DNA of 64,000 nt. Origin: Cetobacterium somerae. Lineage in GTDB: Bacteria; Fusobacteriota; Fusobacteriia; Fusobacteriales; Fusobacteriaceae. Both the position numbers and the translations under genes were made by a program. Positions 11,709 to 20,684 of the stretch are shown piece after piece (positions within the stretch are counted from its first letter, which is position 1; each line of letters opens with the position of its first letter). The notes under the pieces were generated by a model. It ran no database searches, had not been told where the DNA came from, and saw only the letters and a program-made list of their open reading frames with translations. Location: the NCBI RefSeq assembly GCF_022430525.1, contig NZ_CP092519.1, positions 1,428,454-1,492,453 of the forward strand. Direction: 5' to 3'.

Positions 11709-13400
11709 ATGGATAAATTTACATTAGAAAATTATAACAATTGGTTAACATCAGATTATATAGACTTAAAAGATAGAGAAGATTTAGAGAGTATTAAAGG
11801 AAATGAAACAGAAATAGAAGATAGATTTTATACAAATCTTTCTTTTGGAACTGGTGGAATGAGAGGAGTTAGAGGAGTTGGTATCAATAGAATTAACAAG
11901 TATACTATTAGAAAAGCAACTCAAGGGCTTGCGAACTATATTTTAGAATCTGCTGGTGAAATAGGAAAAAAAATGGGCGTTGCTATAGCTTATGATTGTA
12001 GAATTGGTTCTGAAGAATATGCATTAAATGCTGCTTTAGTTTTAGCTGGAAATGGAATTAAAGCATATCTTTTTAAATCTCTTAGATCAACTCCTGAGCT
12101 TTCATTTGCTGTAAGAGAATTAAAGTGTATTGCTGGTATAGTTGTAACAGCTTCTCATAATCCACAAGAGTATAACGGATATAAAGTTTACTGGAATGAT
12201 GGTTGTCAAATAATTGAACCTCAAGCTAGTGGAGTTGTAAATAGTGTTAATGCTATTAATTCATTTGACGAGATTAAACTTTTAACTAAAGAAATTGCTA
12301 TTCAAGAAGGACTTTTAGAATATATTTCTGATGATATGGATACTAAATTCATTGAGGCCGTTAAAAAGCAAATTATTCATAACGAAATTCCAGGGAAAGA
12401 AAATTTTAAAATTGTTTATTCACCATTACACGGAACTGGTGGAAGACCAGTTAAAAGAGTTTTTAATGAAACTGGATTTAAATCAATCTATATAGTAACT
12501 GAGCAAGAGCAACCTGATGGAAATTTTCCAACTTGTTCATATGCTAATCCAGAGGATCCAGCAGTTTTTAAATTAAGTATAGAGTTGGCAGATAAAGTTG
12601 GAGCCACACTATGTATGGCAAATGACCCTGATGCAGATAGAATTGGTGTAGCGGTAAAGGATGAAAAAGGAGAATGGATTTATCCAAATGGAAACCAGAT
12701 TGGTCTTCTTTTAATGAACTATATTTTAGAGAATAAAAAAGATATACCTAAAAATTCAGCGGTTGTATCTACTGTAGTTTCAACACCTATGCTAGATATT
12801 GTTGCTAAAGAAAAAGGAGTAAAGATTTTTAGAACTTTAACTGGATTTAAATTCATTGGAGAAAAAATCAGAGAGTTCGAAGAGAGAAAATATGACGCTA
12901 CATTCTTAATGGGATTTGAAGAGTCTTATGGGTATCTTGTAGGAACACATGCTAGAGATAAAGATGCTGTTGTATCTACTTTATTAATAGCTGAGATGGC
13001 AGCTTATTATAATAGTATTGGATCATCTATTCCAAAAGAGTTAAAAAAATTATATGAAAAATTTGGTTACTATAGAGAAGGAATAATTGCCATTACAAAA
13101 AAAGGAAAAGATGGTGTTGAAGCTATTAGTAAAATAATGTCAAATCTTAGAGCTAATGTTTCTGATTCTTTACTAGAGAAGACAATAGTATCAAAAAGAG
13201 ATTTTAGTCTTGGATATGAAGGATTACCAAAATCAGATGTTATTCAATTTGTATTAGAAGATAATACATATATTACAGCTAGACCTTCTGGAACAGAACC
13301 AAAAATAAAATATTACTTCTGTGTTGTTGGAAAAACAGAGATAGAAGCAAACGAAAAATTAATGAAAACTATGGAGGATTTCCAAGCTTTTATTGATTAA
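11709..13400 (+). CDS. Phospho-sugar mutase (phosphoglucomutase/phosphomannomutase)
   Basis: It interconverts hexose 1- and 6-phosphates. The start was set at ATG 11709, which follows GGGGAGGA; an upstream in-frame ATG (11631) lies inside groEL and lacks an SD. The 563 residues show the alpha-D-phosphohexomutase order: GTGGMRG near the N-terminus, catalytic phosphoserine loop TASHNPQEYNGYK, metal site DPDADRIGVAV, sugar-binding GFEESYGYL and the phosphate-binding RPSGTEPKIKYY close to the C-terminus. The length matches the PgcA type, which prefers glucose over mannose phosphates. It is probably functionally linked to galU upstream. Confidence 0.94.
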   Translation: MDKFTLENYNNWLTSDYIDLKDREDLESIKGNETEIEDRFYTNLSFGTGGMRGVRGVGINRINKYTIRKATQGLANYILESAGEIGKKMGVAIAYDCRIGSEEYALNAALVLAGNGIKAYLFKSLRSTPELSFAVRELKCIAGIVVTASHNPQEYNGYKVYWNDGCQIIEPQASGVVNSVNAINSFDEIKLLTKEIAIQEGLLEYISDDMDTKFIEAVKKQIIHNEIPGKENFKIVYSPLHGTGGRPVKRVFNETGFKSIYIVTEQEQPDGNFPTCSYANPEDPAVFKLSIELADKVGATLCMANDPDADRIGVAVKDEKGEWIYPNGNQIGLLLMNYILENKKDIPKNSAVVSTVVSTPMLDIVAKEKGVKIFRTLTGFKFIGEKIREFEERKYDATFLMGFEESYGYLVGTHARDKDAVVSTLLIAEMAAYYNSIGSSIPKELKKLYEKFGYYREGIIAITKKGKDGVEAISKIMSNLRANVSDSLLEKTIVSKRDFSLGYEGLPKSDVIQFVLEDNTYITARPSGTEPKIKYYFCVVGKTEIEANEKLMKTMEDFQAFID

Positions 13401-13415
13401 ATCTTGGAGGTGCTT

Positions 13416-14492
13416 ATGTTAAGCGGAATGTATATACATATTCCTTTTTGCCTTAATAAATGTAATTATTGTGATTTTTTATCTTTTAAATCTACTGATG
13501 AAGAAAGAGAGAAATACGTAAATGCACTTATTAATGAAATTAATATGTATCCCAAATTTCCACTTGAAACTGTTTATTTTGGGGGAGGTACTCCCTCTTT
13601 ATTGACTCCTGAGCAAGTTAGTAGAATTTTAAATAACTTAAATATTAAAAATAATGCTGAAATTACTCTCGAGGTTAATCCCAAAACAGTTACACTTGAG
13701 AAATTTAAACTTTTTAAAAAAGCTGGTATAAACAGAGTTAGTATTGGAATACAAAGCTTTAATGATGAACTACTTAAAACTCTAGGTAGACTCCACTCTT
13801 CTTCAGAAGGAGATGAAGCTTTTTATTTTGCTAGAAAAGCTGGATTTGATAATATCAGTTTAGACTTAATGTTTTCCCTACCAAACCAGACTCTAAATGA
13901 TTTAAAATCTGATTTAAATCATCTATTTTCATTAAGACCTGAGCACTTCTCTATATATTCTTTAATTTGGGAAGAGGGTACTGATTTCTTTACTAAACTT
14001 GAAGCTGGAATTTATAAAGAAACTGACAATGACTTAGAAGCATCTATGTATGAACTAATTATTGAGGAAGCTCAAAAAAATGGATATATTCATTATGAAA
14101 TCTCAAACTTCTGTCTTCCAGAAAAAAGAGCTATACACAATACAAAATACTGGAAAAATGAAGAGTATCTTGGAATCGGAATTGGAGCATCTGGGTATTA
14201 TCAAGATATCAGATATAAAAATGTCTTAAAAATTCCTGAATATTATGCTAAAATATCTGATAACGTTAAACCTGTTTTAGAAGAGGAGTTTGTAGATTCT
14301 AATGAAAAAGAGATTTATGAATATATTCTTGGTTTACGAATTATTCCTGATGGAATTATTCCTAAAGGAAAATATATAGATCTTTGTAATAATTTAGTTG
14401 ACGAGGGATTTCTAATAAAAAATAATTTTAGATATATTTTATCTAAAAAAGGTGTTCTCATGGCTAATGATGTTTTTAGTAAATTTATTTAA
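13416..14492 (+). CDS. hemW: Radical SAM heme chaperone HemW-like protein
   Basis: 358 residues; ATG 13416 is preferred because GGAGG lies 5 bases upstream and the earlier in-frame TTG (13404) overlaps that SD. The [4Fe-4S]/SAM site is CLNKCNYCDF; the fourth residue after the last Cys is Phe rather than the extra Cys of HemN, which separates HemW from coproporphyrinogen dehydrogenase. YFGGGTPSLL and RVSIGIQSF are further radical-SAM motifs, and a C-terminal HemN_C-like region follows. HemW is known as a heme-trafficking protein; whether it plays that role in this presumably anaerobic host is open. Confidence 0.9.
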   Translation: MLSGMYIHIPFCLNKCNYCDFLSFKSTDEEREKYVNALINEINMYPKFPLETVYFGGGTPSLLTPEQVSRILNNLNIKNNAEITLEVNPKTVTLEKFKLFKKAGINRVSIGIQSFNDELLKTLGRLHSSSEGDEAFYFARKAGFDNISLDLMFSLPNQTLNDLKSDLNHLFSLRPEHFSIYSLIWEEGTDFFTKLEAGIYKETDNDLEASMYELIIEEAQKNGYIHYEISNFCLPEKRAIHNTKYWKNEEYLGIGIGASGYYQDIRYKNVLKIPEYYAKISDNVKPVLEEEFVDSNEKEIYEYILGLRIIPDGIIPKGKYIDLCNNLVDEGFLIKNNFRYILSKKGVLMANDVFSKFI

Positions 14493-14509
14493 TTATTTAG
14501 GAGGAAATT

Positions 14510-15181
14510 GTGGGAATTTCAGAAAATATTAATGATATCTTATTAGATATAAAAAAACTCTCTCCATATCCTGAAAAAGTAAATCTTGTTGCTGTCACTA
14601 AATATGTTGATATTGAGACTATAAAAGAGGTACTTAAAGGTGGTGCCCATATTTTAGGAGAGAATAAAGTTCAAATTTTGACTAAAAAATATGAAGATCT
14701 TTCAAATTATTCTATTAATCATAAATGGCACTTTATTGGAAATCTTCAGAAAAACAAAGTTAAGTATATTGCTCGTTTCATTGACATGATTCACTCTATT
14801 AACAAACTTTCTTTAGCTGAAGAAATTAATAAAAGAGCTAAAGAACATGATAGAGTTATTGAAGTTTTAATAGAGATAAATCTCTTTCAGGAAGATAGCA
14901 AGGAGGGTTACGATTATCAAGATTTTTTAAATGATATTCCTGCTCTTTTATCTCTTGAAAATATCAAAATTAAAGGTCTTATGACAATGGCTCCGTATAC
15001 CGATAATGAAGATTTTATTAGAAATGGATTTAAAAAATTAAGAGAGTTAAAAGAGGAGTTAAATATTCTTTATTTCAATGATTCTTTAACTGAACTTTCT
15101 ATGGGAATGAGTAATGATTATAAATTAGCTCTTGAAGAGGGAGCAACTCTTATAAGAGTGGGTAGTAAAATATTCGAATAA
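14510..15181 (+). CDS. YggS-family pyridoxal phosphate homeostasis protein
   Basis: A 223-residue alanine-racemase-like barrel protein that binds PLP and buffers its pool. LVAVTKYVDI contains the PLP-binding Lys (about residue 30), followed by GENKVQ, WHFIGNLQKNK, LSMGMSNDY and the C-terminal GATLIRVGSKIF. The start is GTG at 14510, after AGGAGG. It is immediately followed by sepF, the same yggS-sepF arrangement seen in many Firmicutes division clusters, which supports both calls. Confidence 0.94.
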   Translation: MGISENINDILLDIKKLSPYPEKVNLVAVTKYVDIETIKEVLKGGAHILGENKVQILTKKYEDLSNYSINHKWHFIGNLQKNKVKYIARFIDMIHSINKLSLAEEINKRAKEHDRVIEVLIEINLFQEDSKEGYDYQDFLNDIPALLSLENIKIKGLMTMAPYTDNEDFIRNGFKKLRELKEELNILYFNDSLTELSMGMSNDYKLALEEGATLIRVGSKIFE

Positions 15182-15196
15182 AATATGGAGGTATCA

Positions 15197-15712
15197 ATGA
15201 AAATTACTAAATTTAAAAATGCTTTTAAAGATTTTACTGATAGTGTTGGACTTACTTTTGATCCTGATGAAGAAAATTATGAGGAATATCAAGAGGAAAA
15301 TGAATTGTCTGCTCCAACTCCTAAGTTTGGCTTAAATAACAGTAGTAAAGAAGATGTTGTTCCAGCTTTTACAAACTCTATTCCTAAAGCAGAAATTAAA
15401 ACACCTATTAACAATACTGTTCAAGAAGATTGTCAAACAATTTTTGTCAATCCGAAAAGTTTTGCAGAATGTAGAAAAATTGCAGATTATATAAAAAATG
15501 ATAAAGTGGTTACACTAAATCTAGAAAATGTAAATGGAAAAGATGCACAAAGAATTCTTGATTTTTTAAGTGGTGCAATCAATATAAAAGAAGCTAAATG
15601 GATTCCTATTAGTAGAAATGTATTTACTTCTGTTCCTAAAAATATCAACTTCCTATATGATGGAAAAAATGATTTAAAACAAAATACTTTTTTAGATATT
15701 GACCACGAATAA
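15197..15712 (+). CDS. sepF: Cell division protein SepF
   Basis: SepF tethers FtsZ filaments to the membrane and bundles them. ATG 15197 is preferred because GGAGG is 5 bases upstream and overlaps the alternative ATG at 15185. The 171 residues comprise an N-terminal amphipathic helix-like segment (MKITKFKNAFKDFTDS), an acidic linker (about 20-80), and the SepF core (about 85-155) with TIFVNPKSFAECRKIADYI and a RILDFLSGA motif. It lies 15 bases after the yggS homolog. A second, core-only SepF paralog is present at 55221-55541. Confidence 0.92.
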   Translation: MKITKFKNAFKDFTDSVGLTFDPDEENYEEYQEENELSAPTPKFGLNNSSKEDVVPAFTNSIPKAEIKTPINNTVQEDCQTIFVNPKSFAECRKIADYIKNDKVVTLNLENVNGKDAQRILDFLSGAINIKEAKWIPISRNVFTSVPKNINFLYDGKNDLKQNTFLDIDHE

Positions 15713-15732
15713 TTAATTTATGGAGGTTAATA

Positions 15733-16725
15733 ATGAAAGCATTAGCGCTTTTTTCTGGAGGACTTGATAGTGCTCTAGCAATTAAAATTATAAAAGATCA
15801 AGGAATTGAGGTTATCGCTCTTAACTTTGTATCACATTTCTTTGGTGGAAAAAATGAAAAAGCTGAAAATATGGCTAAACAACTTGGCGTTCAATTAGAA
15901 TACGTTAATTTTAGCAGTGTTCACACTGAAATTTTAAAAGATCCTGTTCATGGACGTGGAAAAAATATGAATCCTTGTATTGATTGTCATGCTTTAATGT
16001 TTAAAACAGCTGGTGATCTTATGGAAAAGTATGGAGCTTCATTTATTATTTCTGGTGAAGTTCTAGGACAAAGGCCTATGTCACAAAATTATCAGGCTCT
16101 AGAAAAAGTTAAAGCTCTTTCTCCTGGTCTTGAAAATCTTATTGTAAGACCTTTATCAGCAAAGCTTTTACCAGAAAGTGAACCTGAAAAATTAGGATGG
16201 ATTGACAGAAGTAAACTTTTAGATATCCAAGGAAGAAGTAGAAAAACTCAAATGGAACTAATGGATAAATTCGGTATTGTAGACTATCCAACTCCTGGTG
16301 GAGGATGTCTTCTTACTGACCCAGCTTATTCAAAGAGACTTAGAATCTTAGAAGAAGATGGATTATTAGAAGATGAAAACTCTAATCTATTCCACCTTTT
16401 AAAAATTGGAAGATTTTTTAGATTCGAAAAAGGAAAATATTTAATAGTTGGAAGAGAGCAAGAAGATAATTTAAAAATAAATGAATTTAAAGACTATGGT
16501 TCTTTATTTATTAGAGGTAAAGAAGTTCCTGGACCTCATATGGTTGGATTTGGAGATCTTACACAAGATGAAATAGATTTTGCTTTAGATTTATTTTCTA
16601 GATACTCAAAAGTAAAAGGAACTACTGAAATAACTCTTTTACTAAATGGAAAAGATATAACTATTCCTGCTGTTGATCTCGAAAATTTAAACGAAAAAAT
16701 TAAAAAGTATCAAATTACTATGTAG
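15733..16725 (+). CDS. PP-loop ATP-pyrophosphatase, MnmA/ThiI-like thiolation-type enzyme
   Basis: A 330-residue protein beginning with an ATP-binding PP-loop, SGGLDS at residues 8-13. NPCIDC (Cys82, Cys85) and GGGCLL (Cys192) resemble the cysteine set of tRNA-thiolating enzymes in which three Cys can hold an Fe-S cluster or two form the catalytic pair. The C-terminal third resembles the NFACT-R-like (DUF814) tail seen in such proteins. A tRNA sulfur-transfer role is inferred; the target nucleotide is not known. A strong SD (GGAGG) precedes ATG, and the gene follows sepF by 20 bases, so it may share that operon. Confidence 0.75.
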   Translation: MKALALFSGGLDSALAIKIIKDQGIEVIALNFVSHFFGGKNEKAENMAKQLGVQLEYVNFSSVHTEILKDPVHGRGKNMNPCIDCHALMFKTAGDLMEKYGASFIISGEVLGQRPMSQNYQALEKVKALSPGLENLIVRPLSAKLLPESEPEKLGWIDRSKLLDIQGRSRKTQMELMDKFGIVDYPTPGGGCLLTDPAYSKRLRILEEDGLLEDENSNLFHLLKIGRFFRFEKGKYLIVGREQEDNLKINEFKDYGSLFIRGKEVPGPHMVGFGDLTQDEIDFALDLFSRYSKVKGTTEITLLLNGKDITIPAVDLENLNEKIKKYQITM

Positions 16726-16731
16726 TTTTTG

Positions 16732-16764
16732 ACAGCTAAGATATTTTCTTAGCTGTTTTTTTTT
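16732..16764 (+). terminator. Intrinsic terminator closing the hemW-yggS-sepF-PP-loop run
   Basis: ACAGCTAAGA pairs with TCTTAGCTGT, with a short loop and nine Ts. Confidence 0.92.
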
Positions 16765-16848
16765 AATTTTTATTTTAATTTATTCAAAAACGTTATATAA
16801 TTATTTTGTGTTCACATATACTAAATAATGTTAAGGAGGGGACAAATT

Positions 16849-17772
16849 ATGAAGTTGTCCAGTTATCTTTCAGAAGATAAGATTATATCTAACCTAAAAG
16901 GAGAAACCTTTGAGGAACTTATTACAAATCTGCTTAAGGAACTTGCTAAGACCAATAAACAAGTTAAAGTAGAACAAGAAATTATGAAAAAGGCTATTTT
17001 AAAAAGAGAAAGTGAAGCTTCCACGTATATTGGAAATGGTGTTGCAATACCTCATGCCAGACTTGAATATTTTGATGATATTGTTGTTTCGATTGCTTTT
17101 CCTGAAAAAAATGTAACTATGAAAAATATAATGGGAGAAGACGAACCTGTTGATTTTATTGTTCTAATTGTTGCTGATGTTTTAAAAAACAAAAATATTC
17201 TTAAAATTATGTCTGGAATATCTAGACTTTGTCTTAAAAATAAGGATGTTTTCAAAGAGATTTTAAAATACAAATCTCCTGAAAAAACAATTGAAATTTT
17301 AAATAAAATGAAAATTGAAATAGATCATAATATTACCGCTGAAGACTTATTTACCACATCTATACTCCCTGCTAAAGAAAATAATACTCTTGAAGATATT
17401 GCGAAACGAATCATTATGGATAGAGTTTCTGGAATCCCAGTGGTTGATAACCATAATAACTTTTTAGGAGAAATAACAGAGCGAGAACTCATTTCTTTTG
17501 GTATGCCAAAACATACTACTATTTTAAATGATTTGAGTTTTCTTACTGTAGGAGAACCTTTCGAAAATTATTTAGTAAATGAAAAAATAACAACTATAAA
17601 AGATTTATATAGAACAGAAGGAATAATTACAATTGATAAAGATGCCTCTCTTATGGAAATATCATACATATTTATGAATAAAGGTGTTACAAGAATTTAT
17701 GTTCTTGAAAATAACAAATATATTGGTCTCATATTTAGATCTGATATAATTAAGAAAATTTTACATATATAA
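16849..17772 (+). CDS. PTS EIIA (fructose/nitrogen type) fused to a CBS-domain pair
   Basis: 307 residues; ATG 16849 follows AAGGAGGGG, while the earlier in-frame ATG (16828) lies before that SD. The N-terminal 150 residues form an EIIA type-2 domain, with the phosphoacceptor His69 in NGVAIPHARLEYFDD. Residues about 160-307 hold two CBS motifs (DRVSGIPVVDNHNNFLGEIT and MNKGVTRIYVLENNKYIGLI), which usually bind adenine nucleotides. There are no EIIB or EIIC partners nearby, so a regulatory rather than transport role is likely, perhaps sensing PTS phosphorylation together with cellular energy. It is followed after 13 bases by a MerR regulator gene. Confidence 0.85.
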   Translation: MKLSSYLSEDKIISNLKGETFEELITNLLKELAKTNKQVKVEQEIMKKAILKRESEASTYIGNGVAIPHARLEYFDDIVVSIAFPEKNVTMKNIMGEDEPVDFIVLIVADVLKNKNILKIMSGISRLCLKNKDVFKEILKYKSPEKTIEILNKMKIEIDHNITAEDLFTTSILPAKENNTLEDIAKRIIMDRVSGIPVVDNHNNFLGEITERELISFGMPKHTTILNDLSFLTVGEPFENYLVNEKITTIKDLYRTEGIITIDKDASLMEISYIFMNKGVTRIYVLENNKYIGLIFRSDIIKKILHI

Positions 17773-17785
17773 GGAGAAAGTTTTT

Positions 17786-18151
17786 ATGTATTCAATTAAA
17801 GCAGTTTCTGAAATGGTAGGTCTTTCTTCCCATACGATTAGATACTATGATAAATGTGGCTTGATGCCATATATAGCTCGAAATAAAAATGGAATTCGTT
17901 CCTTTTCTCAAGATGATATATTTTGGATTGAAATAATTAAATGTCTTAAAAATACTGGAATGACTATTGAAGACATTAAATCTATTGTCGATTTGAGTTT
18001 AAAAGGAGATCATACAAAAGAAGAAAGACTAGCTATTCTTTTAGAACACAGAAAAAAAATACTAGAACAAATTGACGAATTAAATAATAATTTAAAGAAA
18101 CTTGATTTAAAAATTGCTTGGTATGAGAATAATTCTATTTCTTGTAAATAA
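17786..18151 (+). CDS. MerR-family regulator, AdhR/NmlR-like
   Basis: 121 residues: a winged-helix DNA-binding domain (YSIKAVSEMVGLSSHTIRYY, residues 2-21, with the usual YYDKCGLMPYIAR following), then a coiled-coil dimerisation helix (about 80-120). There is no effector-binding C-terminal domain. Cys53 in KCLKNTGM lies where the single reactive Cys of the AdhR/NmlR electrophile-sensing group is found. The downstream promoter (18157-18187) has the 19-base spacer and centred palindrome that MerR proteins untwist, and drives a YqhD-type aldehyde reductase. A sensor of reactive aldehydes is therefore a reasonable inference. Confidence 0.88.
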   Translation: MYSIKAVSEMVGLSSHTIRYYDKCGLMPYIARNKNGIRSFSQDDIFWIEIIKCLKNTGMTIEDIKSIVDLSLKGDHTKEERLAILLEHRKKILEQIDELNNNLKKLDLKIAWYENNSISCK

Positions 18152-18156
18152 ATCTC

Positions 18157-18187
18157 TTGACTTAGAGTTAACTCTAAGGTTTATAAT
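18157..18187 (+). promoter_or_regulatory. MerR-type promoter with 19-bp spacer and operator palindrome
   Basis: TTGACT (18157-18162), a 19-base spacer and TATAAT (18182-18187). A perfect 18-base palindrome, CTTAGAGTTAACTCTAAG (18161-18178), fills the spacer. This over-long spacing is diagnostic of promoters activated by MerR proteins, and it lies between the merR-like gene and yqhD. Confidence 0.9.
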
Positions 18188-18217
18188 CTCACTAATTAAT
18201 AATAGGAGGTTGATTTC

Positions 18218-19375
18218 ATGTTAAATTTTAATTTTTATAATCCAACTCATATAGTTTTTGGAAAAGATACTCTTGATCAATTAAATACTTTAGTTCCTTT
18301 AAATGCTAAAGTACTAGTAACTTATGGTGGGGGATCTGTTAAAAAATTTGGAACATTAGAAAATGTTATTAAAAATCTTCCTGGAAGAAAAATTTTTGAA
18401 TTTGGTGGAATTGAACCAAATCCACAATATGAAACTTTAATGAAAGCTGTTGATATTGCTAAAAAAGAAAATATAGATTTTCTTCTTGCTGTTGGTGGTG
18501 GATCTGTTATGGATGGAACTAAATTTATAGCTCTTGCTTCTAAATATGATGGAGATTGCCTAAATCTACTAACTCCAGATTTTGATTTAGCTCCAGTTGA
18601 TTCAGCAATTCCTTTGGGAACTGTTGTTACTTTACCAGCTACTGGATCTGAAATGAATAATGGTGCTGTTATCAGTCATAAAGGATTAAAAGTTCCTGTT
18701 TTTAGTATGCATACATTTCCAAAGTTTTCTATACTTGATCCTACTTTAACATTTACTTTACCTAAAAATCAAGTTGCTAATGGTATTATTGATACTTTCA
18801 TTCATACTGTTGAGCAGTATGTTACTTATCCTGTAGACGCTAGATTTCAAGATAGAACTGCTGAAGGAATTTTAAAAACACTTATTGAAATTGGTAAAAC
18901 AACAATCGAAGAACCAACTAACTATGATGCTCGTGCTAACCTGGTTTGGTGTGCTACTATGGCATTAAACGGATTAATTGGTGCTGGAGTTCCTCAAGAT
19001 TGGACTACACATATGATTGGTCATGAAATTACTGCTATGTTTGGTGTTGACCATGGAAAAACTCTTGCTATACTTCAACCAGCTATATGGGAAGTTAGAA
19101 AAGAGAAAAAAAGAGAAAAATTAATTCAATATGCTGAACGTGTTTGGAATATTGAAGAAGTTAACAATGATTTAAAAATTAAACAAGCTATAGAAAAAAC
19201 TCGTTTATTCTTTGAAGAACTTGGAGTTAAAACTCATCTTTCAGATTATGGTATAACAAAAGATAAAATAGATGATTTAATTTTAGCTTTAGAAAAAAAT
19301 CATAGAACTTCTTTATCAGAAACTGGAGATTTATCTTTAGAAATAAGTAGAGAAATTCTTGAAAAAGCATTATAA
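18218..19375 (+). CDS. yqhD: NADPH-dependent iron-type alcohol dehydrogenase / aldehyde reductase, YqhD-like
   Basis: A 385-residue cytosolic enzyme of the metal-dependent alcohol dehydrogenase family, reducing short-chain and toxic aldehydes with NADPH. Similarity to E. coli YqhD is visible along its full length: YGGGSVKK (NADPH phosphate-side loop), EFGGIEPNP, AVGGGSVMDGTKFIA, TLPATGSEMN, GLIGAGVPQDWTTHMIGHE and HLSDYG. Metal-binding Asp/His residues are intact (DTFIHTVEQYV, HMIGHE, DHGKT). SD AGGAGG precedes ATG. Its promoter carries the MerR operator, so expression is probably induced by electrophilic aldehydes. Confidence 0.93.
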   Translation: MLNFNFYNPTHIVFGKDTLDQLNTLVPLNAKVLVTYGGGSVKKFGTLENVIKNLPGRKIFEFGGIEPNPQYETLMKAVDIAKKENIDFLLAVGGGSVMDGTKFIALASKYDGDCLNLLTPDFDLAPVDSAIPLGTVVTLPATGSEMNNGAVISHKGLKVPVFSMHTFPKFSILDPTLTFTLPKNQVANGIIDTFIHTVEQYVTYPVDARFQDRTAEGILKTLIEIGKTTIEEPTNYDARANLVWCATMALNGLIGAGVPQDWTTHMIGHEITAMFGVDHGKTLAILQPAIWEVRKEKKREKLIQYAERVWNIEEVNNDLKIKQAIEKTRLFFEELGVKTHLSDYGITKDKIDDLILALEKNHRTSLSETGDLSLEISREILEKAL

Positions 19376-19385
19376 TATTTTAAGA

Positions 19386-19415
19386 GGCTGAGAAGTTTTT
19401 CTCAGCCATTTTTTT
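19386..19415 (+). terminator. Intrinsic terminator after yqhD
   Basis: GGCTGAGAA pairs with TTCTCAGCC, followed by A and a run of seven Ts. Confidence 0.92.
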
Positions 19416-19430
19416 AAAGAGGTGATTATT

Positions 19431-20663
19431 TTGAAAATAGATTTACTACAAGAAGCTAACCGTTGCTTAAATTGCAAAAAACCACTTTGTAAAATACATT
19501 GTCCTATATCCACAGACATACCTAATATTATAACTTTATTTAAAGAAAATAAAATAGATGAAGCTGGAGAAGTTTTATTTACAAATAATCCTTTATCTAT
19601 ATTTTGTTCTATTGTATGTCCTCATGAAGAGCAATGTAAAGGTCATTGCATAAAAGGAATTAAAGAAACTCCTGTTGAGTTTCCACTTATTGAAAAAGAA
19701 ATTTCAACTGAATATCTTTCTAAGTTACCTTTAAATAAAAAAGAAAATAAAAAAATAGATATAGCTATTATTGGTGGTGGCCCTGCTGGTATTACTTCTG
19801 CTATTCTCTTAGCTAAAGAGGGATTTGATGTTACTATATTTGAAGCTTTTTCTAAATTAGGTGGTGTTTTAAGATTTGGTATTCCTGAATTTAGATTATC
19901 TAGAGAATTAATGGATACTTTTGAAAAATACCTTTTAAATTTAGGTGTTAAAATAAAATATAATACTTTAGTTGGTCCTACTCACACTATTCAAAATTTA
20001 AAAAATGATGACTTTAAGTACATTATCATTACGACTGGTGTTTGGAATCCTAAGCCTATGGATATAAAAGGAGAAACTAAGGGAAATGTTCACTATGCTA
20101 TTAACTACCTTGTTTCCCCTGAGTCATATAACCTTGGACCTAATGTTTTGGTTATTGGTGGAGGTAATGTTGCTATGGATGCTGCTAGAGTTGCCAAAAG
20201 ATTGGGTAGTTCTGTAACAGTAATGTATAGACGTGGTGAAGAAGATATGCCCGCTACTAAAGTTGAAATAGCTGAAGCAAAAGAAGATGGAGTAAATTTC
20301 AAATTTTACTATGCTCCAAAAGAGATTCTAGACGATACTATGATTTTTCTAAGAACTGAATCGCATACTGATGAAAATGGAAGAAAAAAACTTGTTACTT
20401 TAGAAGATACTGACATTGCAATACCTTACAGTTCGATTATCGTTGCTGTTAGTCAAGGACCTAAAAAAAATATTGTCTCTTCTGAAGATAGAATTAGTCT
20501 TGAAAAATGGGGAACGGTAATTGTTAATGACAATTTTGAAACAACTTTAGAAAATGTATTTTCTTGTGGTGATGTAGTCACTGGTCCTAAGACTGTTGTT
20601 GCTGCTGTTAATGATGCTAAGAAAGTAGTTGCCAATATTTTAAAAAAAGAGGAGTTGATTTAA
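19431..20663 (+). CDS. GltD-like NAD(P)H-dependent FAD/Fe-S oxidoreductase (glutamate synthase small-subunit family)
   Basis: 410 residues, started at TTG 19431, which follows AGAGGTG by about 7 bases. An N-terminal ferredoxin-like Cys cluster (CLNCKKPLCKIHCPISTDIP) is followed by an FAD-binding GGGPAGITSA motif (about residues 114-123), GGVLRFGIPEFRL, an NADPH-binding VIGGGNVAMDAARVAKRLGS and the second FAD contact SCGDVVTGPKTVVAAV. No GltB large subunit is adjacent, so it is probably a stand-alone electron-transfer partner of the type common in anaerobes rather than part of a classic glutamate synthase. The electron acceptor cannot be read from sequence. Confidence 0.85.
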   Translation: MKIDLLQEANRCLNCKKPLCKIHCPISTDIPNIITLFKENKIDEAGEVLFTNNPLSIFCSIVCPHEEQCKGHCIKGIKETPVEFPLIEKEISTEYLSKLPLNKKENKKIDIAIIGGGPAGITSAILLAKEGFDVTIFEAFSKLGGVLRFGIPEFRLSRELMDTFEKYLLNLGVKIKYNTLVGPTHTIQNLKNDDFKYIIITTGVWNPKPMDIKGETKGNVHYAINYLVSPESYNLGPNVLVIGGGNVAMDAARVAKRLGSSVTVMYRRGEEDMPATKVEIAEAKEDGVNFKFYYAPKEILDDTMIFLRTESHTDENGRKKLVTLEDTDIAIPYSSIIVAVSQGPKKNIVSSEDRISLEKWGTVIVNDNFETTLENVFSCGDVVTGPKTVVAAVNDAKKVVANILKKEELI

Positions 20664-20684
20664 TCAACTCCTTTTTCTTATCTC
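20649..20684. terminator. Bidirectional terminator between convergent genes
   Basis: GGAGTTGAT and ATCAACTCC form a stem around TTAA-type loop bases. Ts follow on the + strand, and a CTCTTTTTTT run follows on the - strand, so it can serve both the GltD-like gene and the convergent aminotransferase gene. Confidence 0.85.
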
